Source: Selaginella moellendorffii
Lineage: Eukaryota > Streptophyta > Lycopodiopsida > Selaginellales > Selaginellaceae
NCBI RefSeq assembly: GCF_000143415.4
Contig: NW_003314266.1
Span: forward strand, 2,502,512-2,566,511
Length of the DNA: 64,000 nt
Reading direction: 5' to 3'
Shown here: piece by piece, positions 11,319 through 22,905 of the stretch
Layout: every line of letters begins with the position of its first letter
Position numbering within the stretch: position 1 is the stretch's first letter
Notes under the pieces: generated by a model
Databases searched by the model: none
Told to the model about the DNA's origin: nothing
Seen by the model: only the letters and a program-made list of their open reading frames with translations
Position numbers and translations under genes: made by a program

Positions 11319-11484
11319 TATAAGGTCCAAGTGTATGGATATAATACTATATGCCAATATTAGCATAATGAGATTTTGATAACTATTGGATTGGTTTCAA
11401 TCTCAACCAATCACTTCTATATATAAGTTAAGGTTTTTAAACTAATTGATATGCACATTTCTGTATTCCATTTCTATATTCACA
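11319..11484 (+). repeat. 5' LTR of copy A
   Basis: Matches the reverse complement of the 174-bp LTRs at 19238-19411 and 24073-24246, for example aaggtccaagtgtatgg versus the LTR start and ctatatataagttaagg at the TATA region. Many transitions and small indels. Confidence 0.75.
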
Positions 11485-12250
11485 TTGGTGGAGGTGAAAA
11501 ACAATTTTGATGGTCCTTGAAGAGTGCTTGAATTTGGGATTTTGGTTTATATTTAGCTTTTGCATCATCTAAATCTCCCTTTCTTTATAGCTTTTTGAAT
11601 TTTTTCTTTTTTGTTTTTTTCCTTTTTGTTCATCTTCATGGTAAAGTAGTAGCCTCCTCCTCCTTTGACTCTAGACTAGTAATTGGTGCAATTGCTTGAT
11701 AATTAGACAATTAGACTTAGTTGATGGTGGCATTCATAGTGTATGGTACAACTCCTTTTACTTTTATTATCAATTTTCGTGTTTGGCCGGAGTTCTTCCA
11801 TGGGAATTAATTTGTACTATTGATTCAATCACTTTACACTGATTGCCATATATCATTGTTGGGATGATGTTCAGTGTTTATGTGAGTTTCCCAAATGTCT
11901 TTAAGAGATAGCACTGTAGTGGTATAATGGTTTGAGCATAGCCATTAGTGTGGATTGGAGCATTTTTATGAAATTTGGATATGATAACAATTGTGATAAT
12001 ACCTTTCAACAATTAAATTGTTTTCGTCAAGGGCTATTTGAGTCAATGATGCAATTTAGCATTTGTTTCCAATGCCTCTTGCTTCATGTGAAGCTAAATA
12101 TATTGGAGCATACCTCTTGCTTCATGTGAAGCTAAATATATTAGAGCAGATCAAGTTGGGAATGTTGTAGCCAGCACTTCATCAATATCTTGTTAAACTT
12201 ATGCATATATCCTTGACAATATTGTTTGCTTGGCACAACATTATGAAACT

Positions 12251-12362
12251 GTAAGCTCCTAAATTTAGCCTCGCTCTCTTGACACCCTACCCCTCGGGTC
12301 GAGCCCTGTAAGCTCCTAAATTTAGCCTCGCTCTCTTGACACTCTACCCCTCGGGTCGAGCC
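12251..12362. repeat. Tandem 56-bp duplication with LTR-end sequence
   Basis: Two near-identical units begin at about 12251 and 12307 with tgtaagctcctaaatttagc and end in ctcgggtcgagccc. The start of each unit equals the LTR terminus seen at 12606. Confidence 0.85.
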
Positions 12363-12478
12363 CAGTGGGAGCAAACTGGACCAGCCAGATGTCAATCAAC
12401 ATGTGGTGTGATTCCCCTAGCCAACTAACAGAAGAGAATTCATATGCTTAAATCAGAAGAGATTTACAATATAACATG

Positions 12479-12537
<59 letters not shown>
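12479..12537. repeat. (CT)n microsatellite
   Basis: About 59 bp of near-perfect CT dinucleotides inside the Cassandra-like insert. It is flanked by two copies of a sequence beginning tcaatcaacatgtggtgtga (from about 12389 and 12535). Confidence 0.97.
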
Positions 12538-12540
<3 letters not shown>

Positions 12541-12622
12541 CAACATGTGGTGTGATTCCCCTAGCCAACTAACAGAGTCAGACTCGAGACTTCTCTGATA
12601 CCAAATGTAAGCTCTTAAATTT

Positions 12623-12680
12623 GGACTTCCCAGGAGGTCATCCAACTCAGTACTATTCAAACCCAAGGACACTTAACCCC
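12623..12680 (-). other. 5S rRNA-like segment in TRIM LTR, copy 1
   Basis: On the minus strand it reads GGGGTTAAGTGTCCTTGGGT, then AATAGTACTGAGTTGGATGACC, then TCCTGGGAAGTCC. It aligns with the 3' half of plant 5S rRNA, from the GTTAAGCGTGCTTGGG box to the GGTGACCTCCTGGGAAGTCC end. Decayed, so not a functional 5S gene. Confidence 0.75.
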
Positions 12681-13266
12681 AAATATCCCAAAACCCTTAA
12701 CTGATTGGAAAAAGGGGTGCACTCTTGTTCATGGGCTCTTTCCCTCTATATTTGAACCCCATGGATCGTCTCTCAAGTCGTTCCCTTTTGTTGTACGTCT
12801 TTCAGCTTCACTTCTTTTGAGTGGTCCTATTCCAATAGAGGTCTAATGTGCCTAATAGTGGATATCATGAATACGATTATGTCTTCATCCTTGTCCTTGA
12901 ACTCAAGCAACAATAATAGATGAAATTAGCCATACTTATTAGTATTGTTGGCATTTTTTGGATTGGCAACTTCCATTTCCTAGATGGGGACATTAGCATC
13001 AACAATGTCATGGTATGAACATTGAGATTTTTTTGGGAAACAAGGAGTTGCATATAAACAAATAAGTTAGTGACCCTTTCATCTTTCTTCTAGAAGTATC
13101 ATCAAAGGGTTCACTTAGCATCAATTCATCTAGTGTTTACTTTTTAAATTTATGTTTATAACAAAAGGTCTTTTATTATTCTTTCTGTATTGGTTGATAC
13201 ATACTCAAGTTTAACTTTTATTGCTCGGCCTATTGCCACATTTTGACTCATAATGAAGTATGTTAA

Positions 13267-13557
13267 TTTTTCCCAAATATCCCAAAACTCTTAACCGTTT
13301 GGAAAAGGGGGTGCACTCTTGTTTATGTGATTCCCTTAGCCAACCAACAGAGTCGAACCCGATACCAAATATAAACTCCTGAGTTTGAACTTTCCGGGAG
13401 GTCACCCAGCCCAGTACTATTCACACCCAAGGATGCTTAACCCCAAATATCCCAAAACCTTTAACCATTTGGAAAAAGGGGTGCACTCTTGTTCATGAGC
13501 CTTTTCCCTCTATATTTGAACCCCATGGATCGTCTCTCAAGTCGTTCTCTTTGGTTG
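13267..13557 (-). mobile_element. Cassandra-like TRIM insert 2
   Basis: A second insert lies in the protease/RT region of copy A. An LTR (about 13557-13367, minus) again contains a 5S-like segment (13444-13387). It is followed by a decayed PBS (TTTGGTATCGGGTTCGACTC) and a short internal piece shared with insert 1 (gattcccttagccaaccaac). A fragment of the other LTR occupies 13267-13320. It diverges from insert 1 and sits at a different place, so the two are separate events or an insertion later duplicated. Confidence 0.65.
13387..13444 (-). other. 5S rRNA-like segment in TRIM LTR, copy 2
   Basis: The minus strand reads GGGGTTAAGCATCCTTGGGT, then GAATAGTACTGGGCTGGG, then TGACCTCCCGGAAAGTTC. 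Roughly three quarters of the 58 positions match plant 5S rRNA as I recall it, including the internal control boxes. Confidence 0.8.
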
Positions 13558-14066
13558 CTTACAGAATACAAGTCCAATCAAAGTTTCTATTTGGTATCAA
13601 TCACCAAAAGATATCAAGATTTTATATGTGAAAGTTAAAAAGACATTAGAAAAGGGTTTTATCCAAAAGTCTTAGAGTTTTTGGGCATGTGAATTTCATC
13701 TTGTCATAAAGTCTAATAAATATTTTTTTCTTCTACATTAACTATCGTTTGTTAAAAAAGGTGACTATCTTAGATGTGTACCCTCTTTCTCACACTATAG
13801 ATCTTTTGGATTGTATTGGGAGAAGTCATTAATTTAATAAGTTAGATCTTGCTTCTGGATACTAGGAAATAATTGCTAATGGCCGAAGAAGATATTCCCA
13901 AAATTACTTTTTATATACCATTTGGTTTGTATAAGTTATTGATGATGCTATTTAGTTTGAATAATACTTCATTAAATTTCTAACAAATTATGGATGGGGT
14001 TCTTTGTGATATGTTGAAGATAACTATTGACTTCATCGATAATGTCTTGATCCACTTGGAGGGGAT

Positions 14067-17000
14067 GTATAATATATAGCATTAGAACCATACACTTAGA
14101 CTTTATATCATCTCCTCCTCTTGAAAGGATAGAAGGTAATTAAGATTCTCTTATTGATGGGCCAGGATTTAAAGGAACGTTAGGAGGAAGCACTAGTGGA
14201 TCTGTAGGTAGTATCAGTTATTTATGATTTCTTTGTACAAAGCATTTCAACCATTACACATATACAATTTCTGGAGGATTGGCCTATTGAACATCATACC
14301 AAATCTCATAAACTTGCAGTCCAACTTGATACAATCCCTTTCATTGATCAAGGAGCCCCTCAAACAAACCACATACCAAAGATTGGGAAAACAAACCAAA
14401 ATCAAATCATCTATTTTGTACTATGTACATAGATAATTATAAGAATTGTAGCGCTATTGTTGTCCCACTTATACGTGGCCTAAGTGTTTAGTAAACTCTA
14501 CTTGGATAAGTGGAAGAATGATCATTAAATACTAATCTTAGAACCTAGCATTGGTAGCTCGTAGCAATTGCAAAAGTAAACTTAACTTAGTTGGTAGTAT
14601 TAAATCATGATTATATATAAGTTTATATAGAGATGCATCAATAGAACTCTACACCCTTATGACATATGCATACTAAAAAGATGACAAGTAGCCATCCCAA
14701 TCTAAATGCTGAAATTTCAAATATTTCCCAATCATCCCTTTGAAGGTCTAAACGAGCTATTTCACTAAACCATCTATCTATGGATGCTAAACACTTATGA
14801 AAGTGTGGCATATCCCTAACTAAGACGTTAAAACGTGAAATACATCAACCATAAATGTGTGACTATTATTTGAGAAAATCTGCTTTAGACTTAAATGTTG
14901 GAACATCACTCGATTAAGGAGGAAAAATCCAACAATAGTTGTAAATGCATTAAAAAGAGCATCAACTTTAACGTAACAAATCAAATAATCAAAAGTAATA
15001 ATGACATACTTATTATCAATAGTTGACTAAAGAAAAGGCCAAATAAAATTAAATGGCACCAACTCAAACGGATGGGAAATTATAATTGACTCTAACTATC
15101 CTTTTGCAACATAAAAGGGAGTATTACAAGTTTGTAGCAAATACAACTACATATAATGTACATATTGAAATGGCAAATCATCAATAAGTAATGTAAAATT
15201 CTCAAACCCATTATGAAACCCTTGAATCCATAGCTTAACATTTTAAGCCTTCTAAACTTTGTCAAGAAAAGGTAAATCTTGCGGACACTAAACATCAAAT
15301 ATAACAACTGCCAATGGTACGAAATCCTCATCAATAAAATCTATAGATGGAATAATAGATTCATCAGAAATATGAGAAGAGAATCAAGAAGAAAGAAGAG
15401 CTTGAAAAAGGGCATCAACATCAGCCATAGAACTCCTTGACAGCGTAGTCACAGTCTCAGAGTTCAAACAGAAAGAAAAGGTTTGATGATAAACAACATT
15501 GAAATCATATATTTGAAGCTTCAAAGCCCATTAAATAGTATAACCAACTAAATTCTTTTGTTTCAATAACAAAGTAATTACAATATGATCACCTTTTAAT
15601 AATGTCTGAGAACCATGCAAATATATATGAAACTTCTCAAAACCCTAAATTATTGCTAAACACTCCTTTATTGTGGATTAGTTCACCTCCATTGCTTGTA
15701 ATATATGGCTGATATATGCAATAAAATGGCACTGACCATGCATATTTGAAATCTCTTGCATCAACACTCCTCCAAGATTGATATCAAAATTATCCATGCG
15801 CAAAATGAAAGGTCAAGTGTAGTCAGGATACACCAAAACTGAAGGAGTCATTAATAACTTTTTGAGATTTGTAAACACTCATTCATAGTCTACAAACTAG
15901 ATAAAAGACAATGTTGACAATTCAAACAATGTTTGCAATGGTGCAGTGCGATCAGAAAGATGATCAACAAAACATCCGAGATATTGCAACTTGCTTAAAA
16001 AGCATTGCACACCATTTATATACTTTGGAGTAAGGCACTTGAGAACAGCCATATATTTATTAAAATCAACTTGCAAACCTTTACAGAAATATGGTACCCA
16101 AGATAAGTCATGTTTTTAGACCTAAACACACATTTCGACCATTTCAGTTTTGAACAAAATTTTTGCAACTGATCCAACACTTTATGAATATCATAGACTT
16201 GCTCCTTTTATATTCTCTTTGAGTGGATCAAGACTTTATTAATGAAGTCAGTAGTCACCTTTGGTATATCATAAAAAACCTTGTCCATTATCCCTAGAAA
16301 GTAGCTGGAACATTGTTTAAACTAAATAGCATCATCAACAATTTGTACAAACCAAATAATGTATAAAAAATAGTTTTGGGAATATCTTTCTCAAACATCA
16401 ACACTTGCTAATACCCAGAAGTAAGATCTAACTTGGTGAATCAACGACTTCTTCTTAGACGATCTAGGAGATCTTTAATATGAGAAAAAGGGTATACATC
16501 CAGGATAATCACCTCTTTTAACAAACAATAGTCAATATAGAAGTAAATATTCCTATCAAACTTCATGATAAAATGAGATTCACACACTGTAGGACTTCGA
16601 GATTTTTGGATAACACCCTTTTCTAATATTTCTTTAACATTCGTGTGTAAAATTTTGATCTCTTTTGGTGACCTATGCTAAATAAAAACCTTCATTGGAC
16701 AAGCATCTTTAGTTGGAATAGGATGATGTGTTGCATTTTTAGCTTTAGAAAACATGTCAAAATTAAAGAAATCAGCATATTCCTTCTTAAGTCAATCTAC
16801 CACTGCAACACAAAGATAGTCAAAGGGATTTAAATAGGGAATAGAGGAACAAAATAGAAACATAATAGGAAGTAATGAGGAAATAAAAGTGATGAAAACA
16901 AAAGTAGAAGTGGAGGGACAAAGAAAAATAGAAGAGAGAGAAATTGAAGAAAGATGATAAAGTATAAAACAATGGAGAGAAGCTTCAAAATTACATTTGG

Positions 17001-18727
17001 TATGATTGTGTTGCAACTAATTCATATTAAGGATGAGGTTAAAAGTTTAACTCGATACCACCCACAACTTTTGAAGTTCAAGCTCATGATGGCTTATATA
17101 TACAACTAAGTTTGCCTCATCCCATGTACATACATATGTATGACCATTGGTATAAAAAATTAAGACTGGTTCTACTACACAATATAAATGTAGATAATAA
17201 TATATGGCAATAAGCCAAGCAATAGAAAATAAACTTAAACTTGTATCCACAAACATAGAGAGAATAATAAAAGACTTATTATTACAAAAATAAATTTGGA
17301 AAGTAAACACTAGATGAATTGATGCCAAATAAACCCCTTAATAGTACTCTTGAAAGAAGGATGGAAGAGTTATTGATTTATTTACATAAGAACCCTCTAC
17401 TACTCATGTGACTCCTTATTTTCAAAAGAATCTTTATGACGAGACCTTCCATTGTAGTAGCACTAATAAAACGTTATTGATGCCAAGGCTTCCACCTAGA
17501 AAATGGAGAATGCCAAACTGAAAAATGCCAACAATGTCGATATATATGGCCAATCTATTACAAACTTAACAACAGACATCATAGCTACAACCATTTACTT
17601 GCCCTTGTCATTAAATACAAGTAGCAACAACATCAAGCTCTATCAGAATAAAACTATCTCCCATAAGAAGTAGAGTTGAAAAATATGTAATGAGAAGTGA
17701 AAAAGGTAATGTTTTATGACGTTGTGCCAATTAAAAAGATTATCAAGGGTGGCTAGAGCAAGTGCATGCATAACTCTCACAAAATCTTAATAAAATGCTA
17801 ATTACAACATTCCCAATTTGATTTATTCTGACATATTTGACTCTACACAAAGCAAAAAGCTCTAAAAATGAACTAACGCATCCACCCGTGGCAAATATAC
17901 ACAGCCATTGTAATAGAAAATCCCATCCACCAATAATGCCAAATTGCATCATTAACTCAAATAGCCTTTGACAAAGATAATGCAATTGTTGAAAGATATA
18001 ATCACAATAATTGACATGTTCAAATACACATATGAAAATGTCTAGGAGAATGCTCTAATCCACACAAATAGCTGCATTTAAACCATTGTACTATTGCAAC
18101 ACCATCCCTTAAAAGCACATGGAAAACTTATGCAAACGTCGAACAATCCCAAGAATGCAATCACTGTAAAGTGATCGAATCAATGATACACATTATCCTT
18201 AGAATTCCCACAAAATAACTTCGGCCGAACATAAAGATTAGCAATAAGAGTAGGAGGAGTTATACCATATGCTATAAATACTATTATTAACTGAGTTTGG
18301 TTATTTAACTACAACTATATAGTATCAAACAATTGCACAATTACTACTCTAAAGTAAAAGGAGAGTAAGCTACTACTCTCCATGAAAATGAACAAAAAGG
18401 AGACAAAGCAAAAGAGAAGAAATTGAAAAAGTTATAAAGAAATGAAATCTAAATAATACAAAAGCTAAATCTAAATCAAAATCCTAAATTCAAGCACTCT
18501 TCAAGAACAATCAAAGCTACCACTCACCTTCACCAATGTGGCATGGAATATTCAAGGGAATATAAAAATGTGCATATTAATTAATTCAAAGACTTTAGCT
18601 TATATACAGGAGTGAGTAGTCCAGATTAAAACCAATTTGATGGCTATCAAAATCCCACTATGTTAACAATATTGTATAGCTATTAATATTAATATACAGC
18701 ATTGTAATTGTACACTTGGACCTCATA
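14067..18727 (-). mobile_element. Ty3/Gypsy copy B: decayed, minus orientation
   Basis: It is collinear with copy C over almost its full length. The 3' end and part of the 3' LTR lie at 14067-14110, integrase and RNase H regions at 14220-16100, RT at 16100-16700, protease near 17050-17330, gag near 17340-18300, and the 5' LTR at 18537-18727. Only short open stretches remain; numerous stops and indels make it non-coding. Most differences from copy C look like C-to-T or G-to-A changes. Confidence 0.85.
18537..18727 (-). repeat. 5' LTR of copy B
   Basis: Starts tgtggcatggaatattcaag and ends near tacacttggacctcata, parallel to 24073-24246. A small extra segment in the middle (near 18660-18690) makes it longer than the 174-bp LTR of copy C. 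Confidence 0.75.
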
Positions 18728-19237
18728 TTAATGTTTAAGTTTTCTAAAGTATTTGAGATTGTATAATTTTTGCATAACCATATAAATAATATGTAGTGAA
18801 TTGATAAAAGTTTAGGAAAGATCAGATAAAAAGTGTTGCTATTCAAAATAACAAAAGAACTTGTTGCTTAGTTGAAAAAGAGACCTGGAACTCATGTTCA
18901 GAATAAATTCAATCTATAATTGAATTAATTTATTTTTAATACATACTATATAAAATGAATAATACTTTAAAACTAAGGGAAAAGAATGAAAGCTTTATTA
19001 TTATTATTATTATTATTATTGATATTATTATTATGATATAATTTTAAGAAGCATTATATTATTAATTAAAATGTAAAAAATAAAGATACTTATGAATTTT
19101 TATTTAATAATATAATAAATAGAGAATAAATATGGCCAAAGGTATGCAGTATATATTGCAAAATCATAATTTTATCTTAGATCAATCACAATGATGATTT
19201 AACTTAATTAGCTCCATCCTCTAAATAAAGTTCAAAT
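18728..19237. other. AT-rich spacer with (ATT)n tract
   Basis: No gene is seen. An (ATT)n microsatellite runs about 18998-19021. The spacer separates copies B and C. Confidence 0.7.
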
Positions 19238-19411
19238 TGTGAGTGTATGGAATATGGAAAGGGAATACAAAAATGTGCATATTAATTAACCCAAAAACCC
19301 TAGCTTATATACAAGAGCGAGTGGTCCAGATTGAAACCAATCCAACGGCTACCAAAATCCATTACGCTAATATTAGTATACGGCATCGTAGCCATACACT
19401 TGGCCCTCACA
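19238..19411 (-). repeat. 3' LTR of copy C
   Basis: 174 bp, TGTGAG to CTCACA, preceded on the minus strand by the purine tract at 19426-19412. Eleven differences from the other LTR, all transitions. Confidence 0.95.
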
Positions 19412-22400
19412 TCATCCCCTCCTCTCGGAATAATGGAAGGCCGTAAGGGTTCTCTTGTAGATGGGCCGGGATCTGGAGGAACGTCAGGAGGAGGCATCGG
19501 CGGATCTGTAGACGGTATTAACTGCTCCTGATCCCTTTGTATGAAGCGTTTTAACTGCTGCACATGCACAATCTCTGGAGGATCGGCCTGCTAAACGTCA
19601 TGCCGAACCTCATAAACTTGCGGTCCAACTTCCCGCAACACCTGATACGGTCCTTTCCACTGCGCAAGGAGCCCCTTAGATAAACCACGTACCGTAAGAT
19701 GGGGAAAACGGACTAACACCAAATCATCCACTTTGTACTCCGCAGGTGGACGATGATGGGAGTTGTAGCGCCGTTGTCCCACTTGTACGCGGCCTAAGTG
19801 TTCGGCAGACTCTGCTCGGACAAGTGGAAGAATGCTTGTCAAATATTGATCCCATGACCTAGCATCAGGAACTCGTGGCAATCGCGAAGGTAAACCCAAC
19901 TCTGTTGGTAATATTGGATCATGACCATATAGAAGTTTATATGGTGAAGCACCAACAGAACTCTGCACCCCTGTGACATAGGCATACTGAAGAGACGGCA
20001 AATAACCATCCCAATCCGAATGCTGAAAGTTCACATACTTTGCAATCATCCCTTTGAATGTCCGAACGAGCCGTTCCATTAGACCGTCTGATTGTGGATG
20101 ATAAGCACTCGTAAAAGTGTGGCATATCCCCAACCGAGATGTCAAAACATGAAATACCTCAGCCATAAATGCAGGACCATTATCCGAAAGAATCCGCTCT
20201 GGACAAGAATGCTGGAACACTACTCGATTGAGGAGGAAGTATCCAACAACAGTTGCAGAGGCGTTTGCAAGAGCACCAACTTCCACCCAACGAGTCAAGT
20301 AGTCAGAAGCAATAATAACATACTCATTGCCAGCAGCCGATCGTGGAAAAGGTCCCATAAGATCAAACGCCACCACCTCAAATGGACGGGAAACTGCAAT
20401 TGACTCCAACTGTCCTTCCGCAGCACAAGGGGGAGTATTATGAACTTGGCATCAAATGCAGCTACGCACATACCAGATAATATCACGTCGCATCTCCGGC
20501 CAATAGAAAGACCTGCGCAACTTCTCGGTGACACGACAGTGTCCCATATGCCCACCTAGAACAGGAGAATCATGGTAGGCATGGAGAAACTGCGGAATAA
20601 ACACCAAAGGCACCACCAACCGTAAATGATCATCAGGATCCGTCCCCACAAAATAAAGAAGGCCATCTTCAAGGCGATATTGAGAATATAAATGCTGGAA
20701 AGGCAAGTCATCAGCAAGTGATGCAGGATTCTCAAACCCATCTCGAAGCCTTCGAATCCACGGCTCAATCTTTTGAGCTTCGCGAACCTCATCAAGAGAA
20801 GGTAGATCTTGCTCTGCGCCCTGTGGACACTGAACGTCAAGGACAGCAACCGCCGACGGCACAAAATCCTCATCTAGAAAATCCATAGACGCTGGAATAA
20901 TAGGTTCGTCAGAAACATGAGAAGTGAGTGGAGAAGGAAGAGGAGCTCGAGAAAGGGCATCAGCATCAGCCATAGAACTCCCTGGGCGATGAACAACATC
21001 GAAATCATATATCTGAAGCTTCAAAGCTCATTGAGCCGTACGACCAACTAGGTTCTTCCGCTTCAATAATGAAGTAACAGCAGCATGGTCACCTTCAAGT
21101 AACATCCGAGAACCATGTAGATATGCATGAAGTTTCTCGAAACCCCAGACTGCTGCTAAACACTCCTTCTTCATCGTGGAGTAGTTCATCTCCGCTGGTT
21201 GTAATGTATGGCTTATGTATGCAATGGGATGGCGCTGACCAAGCACACTCGAGCTCTCTTGCATCAACACACCTCCAAGACCAATGTCAGAAGCATCCAC
21301 ACACAAAATAAAAGGTCGAGTGTAGTCAGGATATGCCAAAACCGGAGGAGTCGTCAATAGCTCTTTGAGATTCACGAACGCCCGCTCACAATCCGGAGAC
21401 CAGATAAAAGATGACGTTGATGGCTTCAGCAACACTCGCAATGGTGTAGTGCGATCGGAAAGATGATCCACAAAACGACCGAGATACTGCACCTTACCCA
21501 AAAAGCGCTGCATATCATTCACACACTTCGGAGTAGGGAACTTTAGAACAGCCACAAGTTTGTCAGGATCAACTTGCAAACCCTCACGAGAAATACGGTA
21601 CCCAAGATAAGTTGTGTCCTTGGACCCAAACACGCACTTTGACCGCTTCAGCTTTAAACCAACATCACGTAATCGATCCAACACTTTACAAACATCACGA
21701 ACGTGCTCCTCCCACGTCCCCTCCGAGTGGATCAAGACATCATCAATGAAGTCAACAGTCACCTTCGGCATATTGCAAAGAACCTCGTCCATCATCCGCT
21801 GGAAAGTTGCTGGAGCATTGTTCAAACCAAACGGCATCACCAAGAACTCGTATAAACCAAATGGTGTACGAAAAGTAGTCTTAGGAATATCTTCTTCGGC
21901 CATCGGTACTTGCCAATACCCAGAAGCAAGATCTAGCTTGGTGAACCAACGACTTCGCCCCAGACGATCCAAGGGATCAGCAGTGTGAGGAAGAGGATAC
22001 ACATCTGGGATTGTCACTTCGTTTAACGGACGATAATCGATGCAGAAACGAATACTCCCATCAGGCTTCGTCACAAGATGAGGTTCACATACCCAAGGAC
22101 TCCGCGACTTCCGAATAACACCCTTCTCCAGCATTTCCTTGACGTTTGCTCGTAAAATCTTGATCTCCTTAGGTGACTGACGACGAACAGGAACCTTGAT
22201 TGGAAGAGCATCCCCAGTTGGAATCGGATGACGTGTAGCAATCTTGGCCCCAGACGATAGGTCAAATTCAAAGAGATCAGAATACTCCTTCATGAGCCGG
22301 TCAACTACTGCAACACAAAGAGCGTCGGAGGGATCGGAAAAGGAAAAAGTAGAACAAAATGGAAACACAGAAGGAAAGAGTGGGGGAACAAAAGTAATGG

Positions 22401-22905
22401 AAGCAGAGGTAGAAGTAGAGGGATGAAGGGGTATGGAAGTGAGAGGAATGGATGAAACATAAGGAAGTATGAGACAAGGGGGGGAAGCCTCAAAGTCACA
22501 CTTGGCATGATTGCACTGCAACCAATCCATACCAAGAATGAGGTCAAAAGCTTGACTCGGCACCACCCGCAACGACTGCAACTCAAGCTCGAGATCGCCC
22601 ACACGCACAACCAGATCCACCTCATCCCGTGCACATGCATGTGTACGGCCGTTGCCATAAAGAATAAAAACTGGTTCTGCCGCACGACGCAAGTGTAGAC
22701 GACAACATGTGGCAACAGGTCGAGCAATAGAAAATAAACTCGAACCTGTATCAACCAACACGGAGAGAATAATAAGAAACCTCTTGTTATAAAAATGAGC
22801 TTGGAAAGTAAACATTGGATGAACTGGTGCCGAGTGAACCCCTTGATAATACTCCCGAAAGAAAGATGGAGGGGTCACTAATTTATTCGCGCAAGGTCCC
22901 TCCAT
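19300..22905 (-). pseudogene. pol: Ty3/Gypsy pol (copy C), interrupted by three nonsense codons
   Basis: One frame of about 1200 codons runs from the ATG at 22905. It encodes an aspartic protease (LVDTGSS), RT (TKLDLASGYWQVP, FIDDVLIHSEG), RNase H (ILCVDASDIGLGGVL), an integrase zinc finger (GGHMGHCRVTEKLRR) and an integrase core with AFDLMGPFP, ILSDNGPAF and QSDGLMERL for D, D and E. TGA at 21030-21028 lies after RNase H. TGA at 20454-20452 lies between the two cysteines of the zinc finger. TAG at 19593-19591 lies in the C-terminal tail. No frameshift separates the parts. Confidence 0.92.
19412..19426 (-). other. Polypurine tract of copy C
   Basis: The minus strand reads GAGAGGAGGGGATGA directly before the 3' LTR, the usual position for the plus-strand primer. 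Confidence 0.85.

Larger units (their letters stand above)
12251..12790 (-). mobile_element. Cassandra-like TRIM insert 1 (5S-bearing LTR, iMet-type PBS)
   Basis: The insert splits the gag of copy A: gag homology stops at 12250 and resumes at about 12790. Read on the minus strand, an LTR of about 180 bp (12790-12606) ends in GAGCTTACA. It is followed directly by TTTGGTATCAGAGA (12605-12592), a primer site for initiator Met tRNA. The LTR contains 58 nt similar to the 3' half of plant 5S rRNA (12680-12623). There is no coding capacity. These are the hallmarks of Cassandra TRIM retrotransposons. The other LTR is reduced to the TGTAAGCTCCTAAATTTAG end and the internal region is rearranged by local duplications. 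Confidence 0.65.
11319..14066 (+). mobile_element. Ty3/Gypsy copy A: decayed, truncated, plus orientation
   Basis: This is a strongly mutated relative of the element at 19238-24246, in the opposite orientation. A 5' LTR (11319-11484) is followed by a PBS-like ttggtggaggtga and gag remnants. The gag stretch near 11990-12250 parallels the DDAFQQLHRLRQG and SVMQFGVCF region of copy C. Protease-region DNA lies at 13080-13260 and RT-region DNA at 13560-14066, where the YxDD-encoding segment is still visible. Two Cassandra-like inserts interrupt it (12251-12790 and 13267-13557). It stops abruptly at 14066, joined to the LTR end of copy B. No long reading frame survives. Confidence 0.8.

Noticed and set aside
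12448-12672. Frame with a long Arg-Glu alternation
   Set aside because: It is the translation of the (CT)n microsatellite within the TRIM insert.
12623-13444. Functional 5S rRNA genes
   Set aside because: Only the 3' half is present, both copies are mutated, and each sits next to a primer site, so they are retrotransposon LTR parts.
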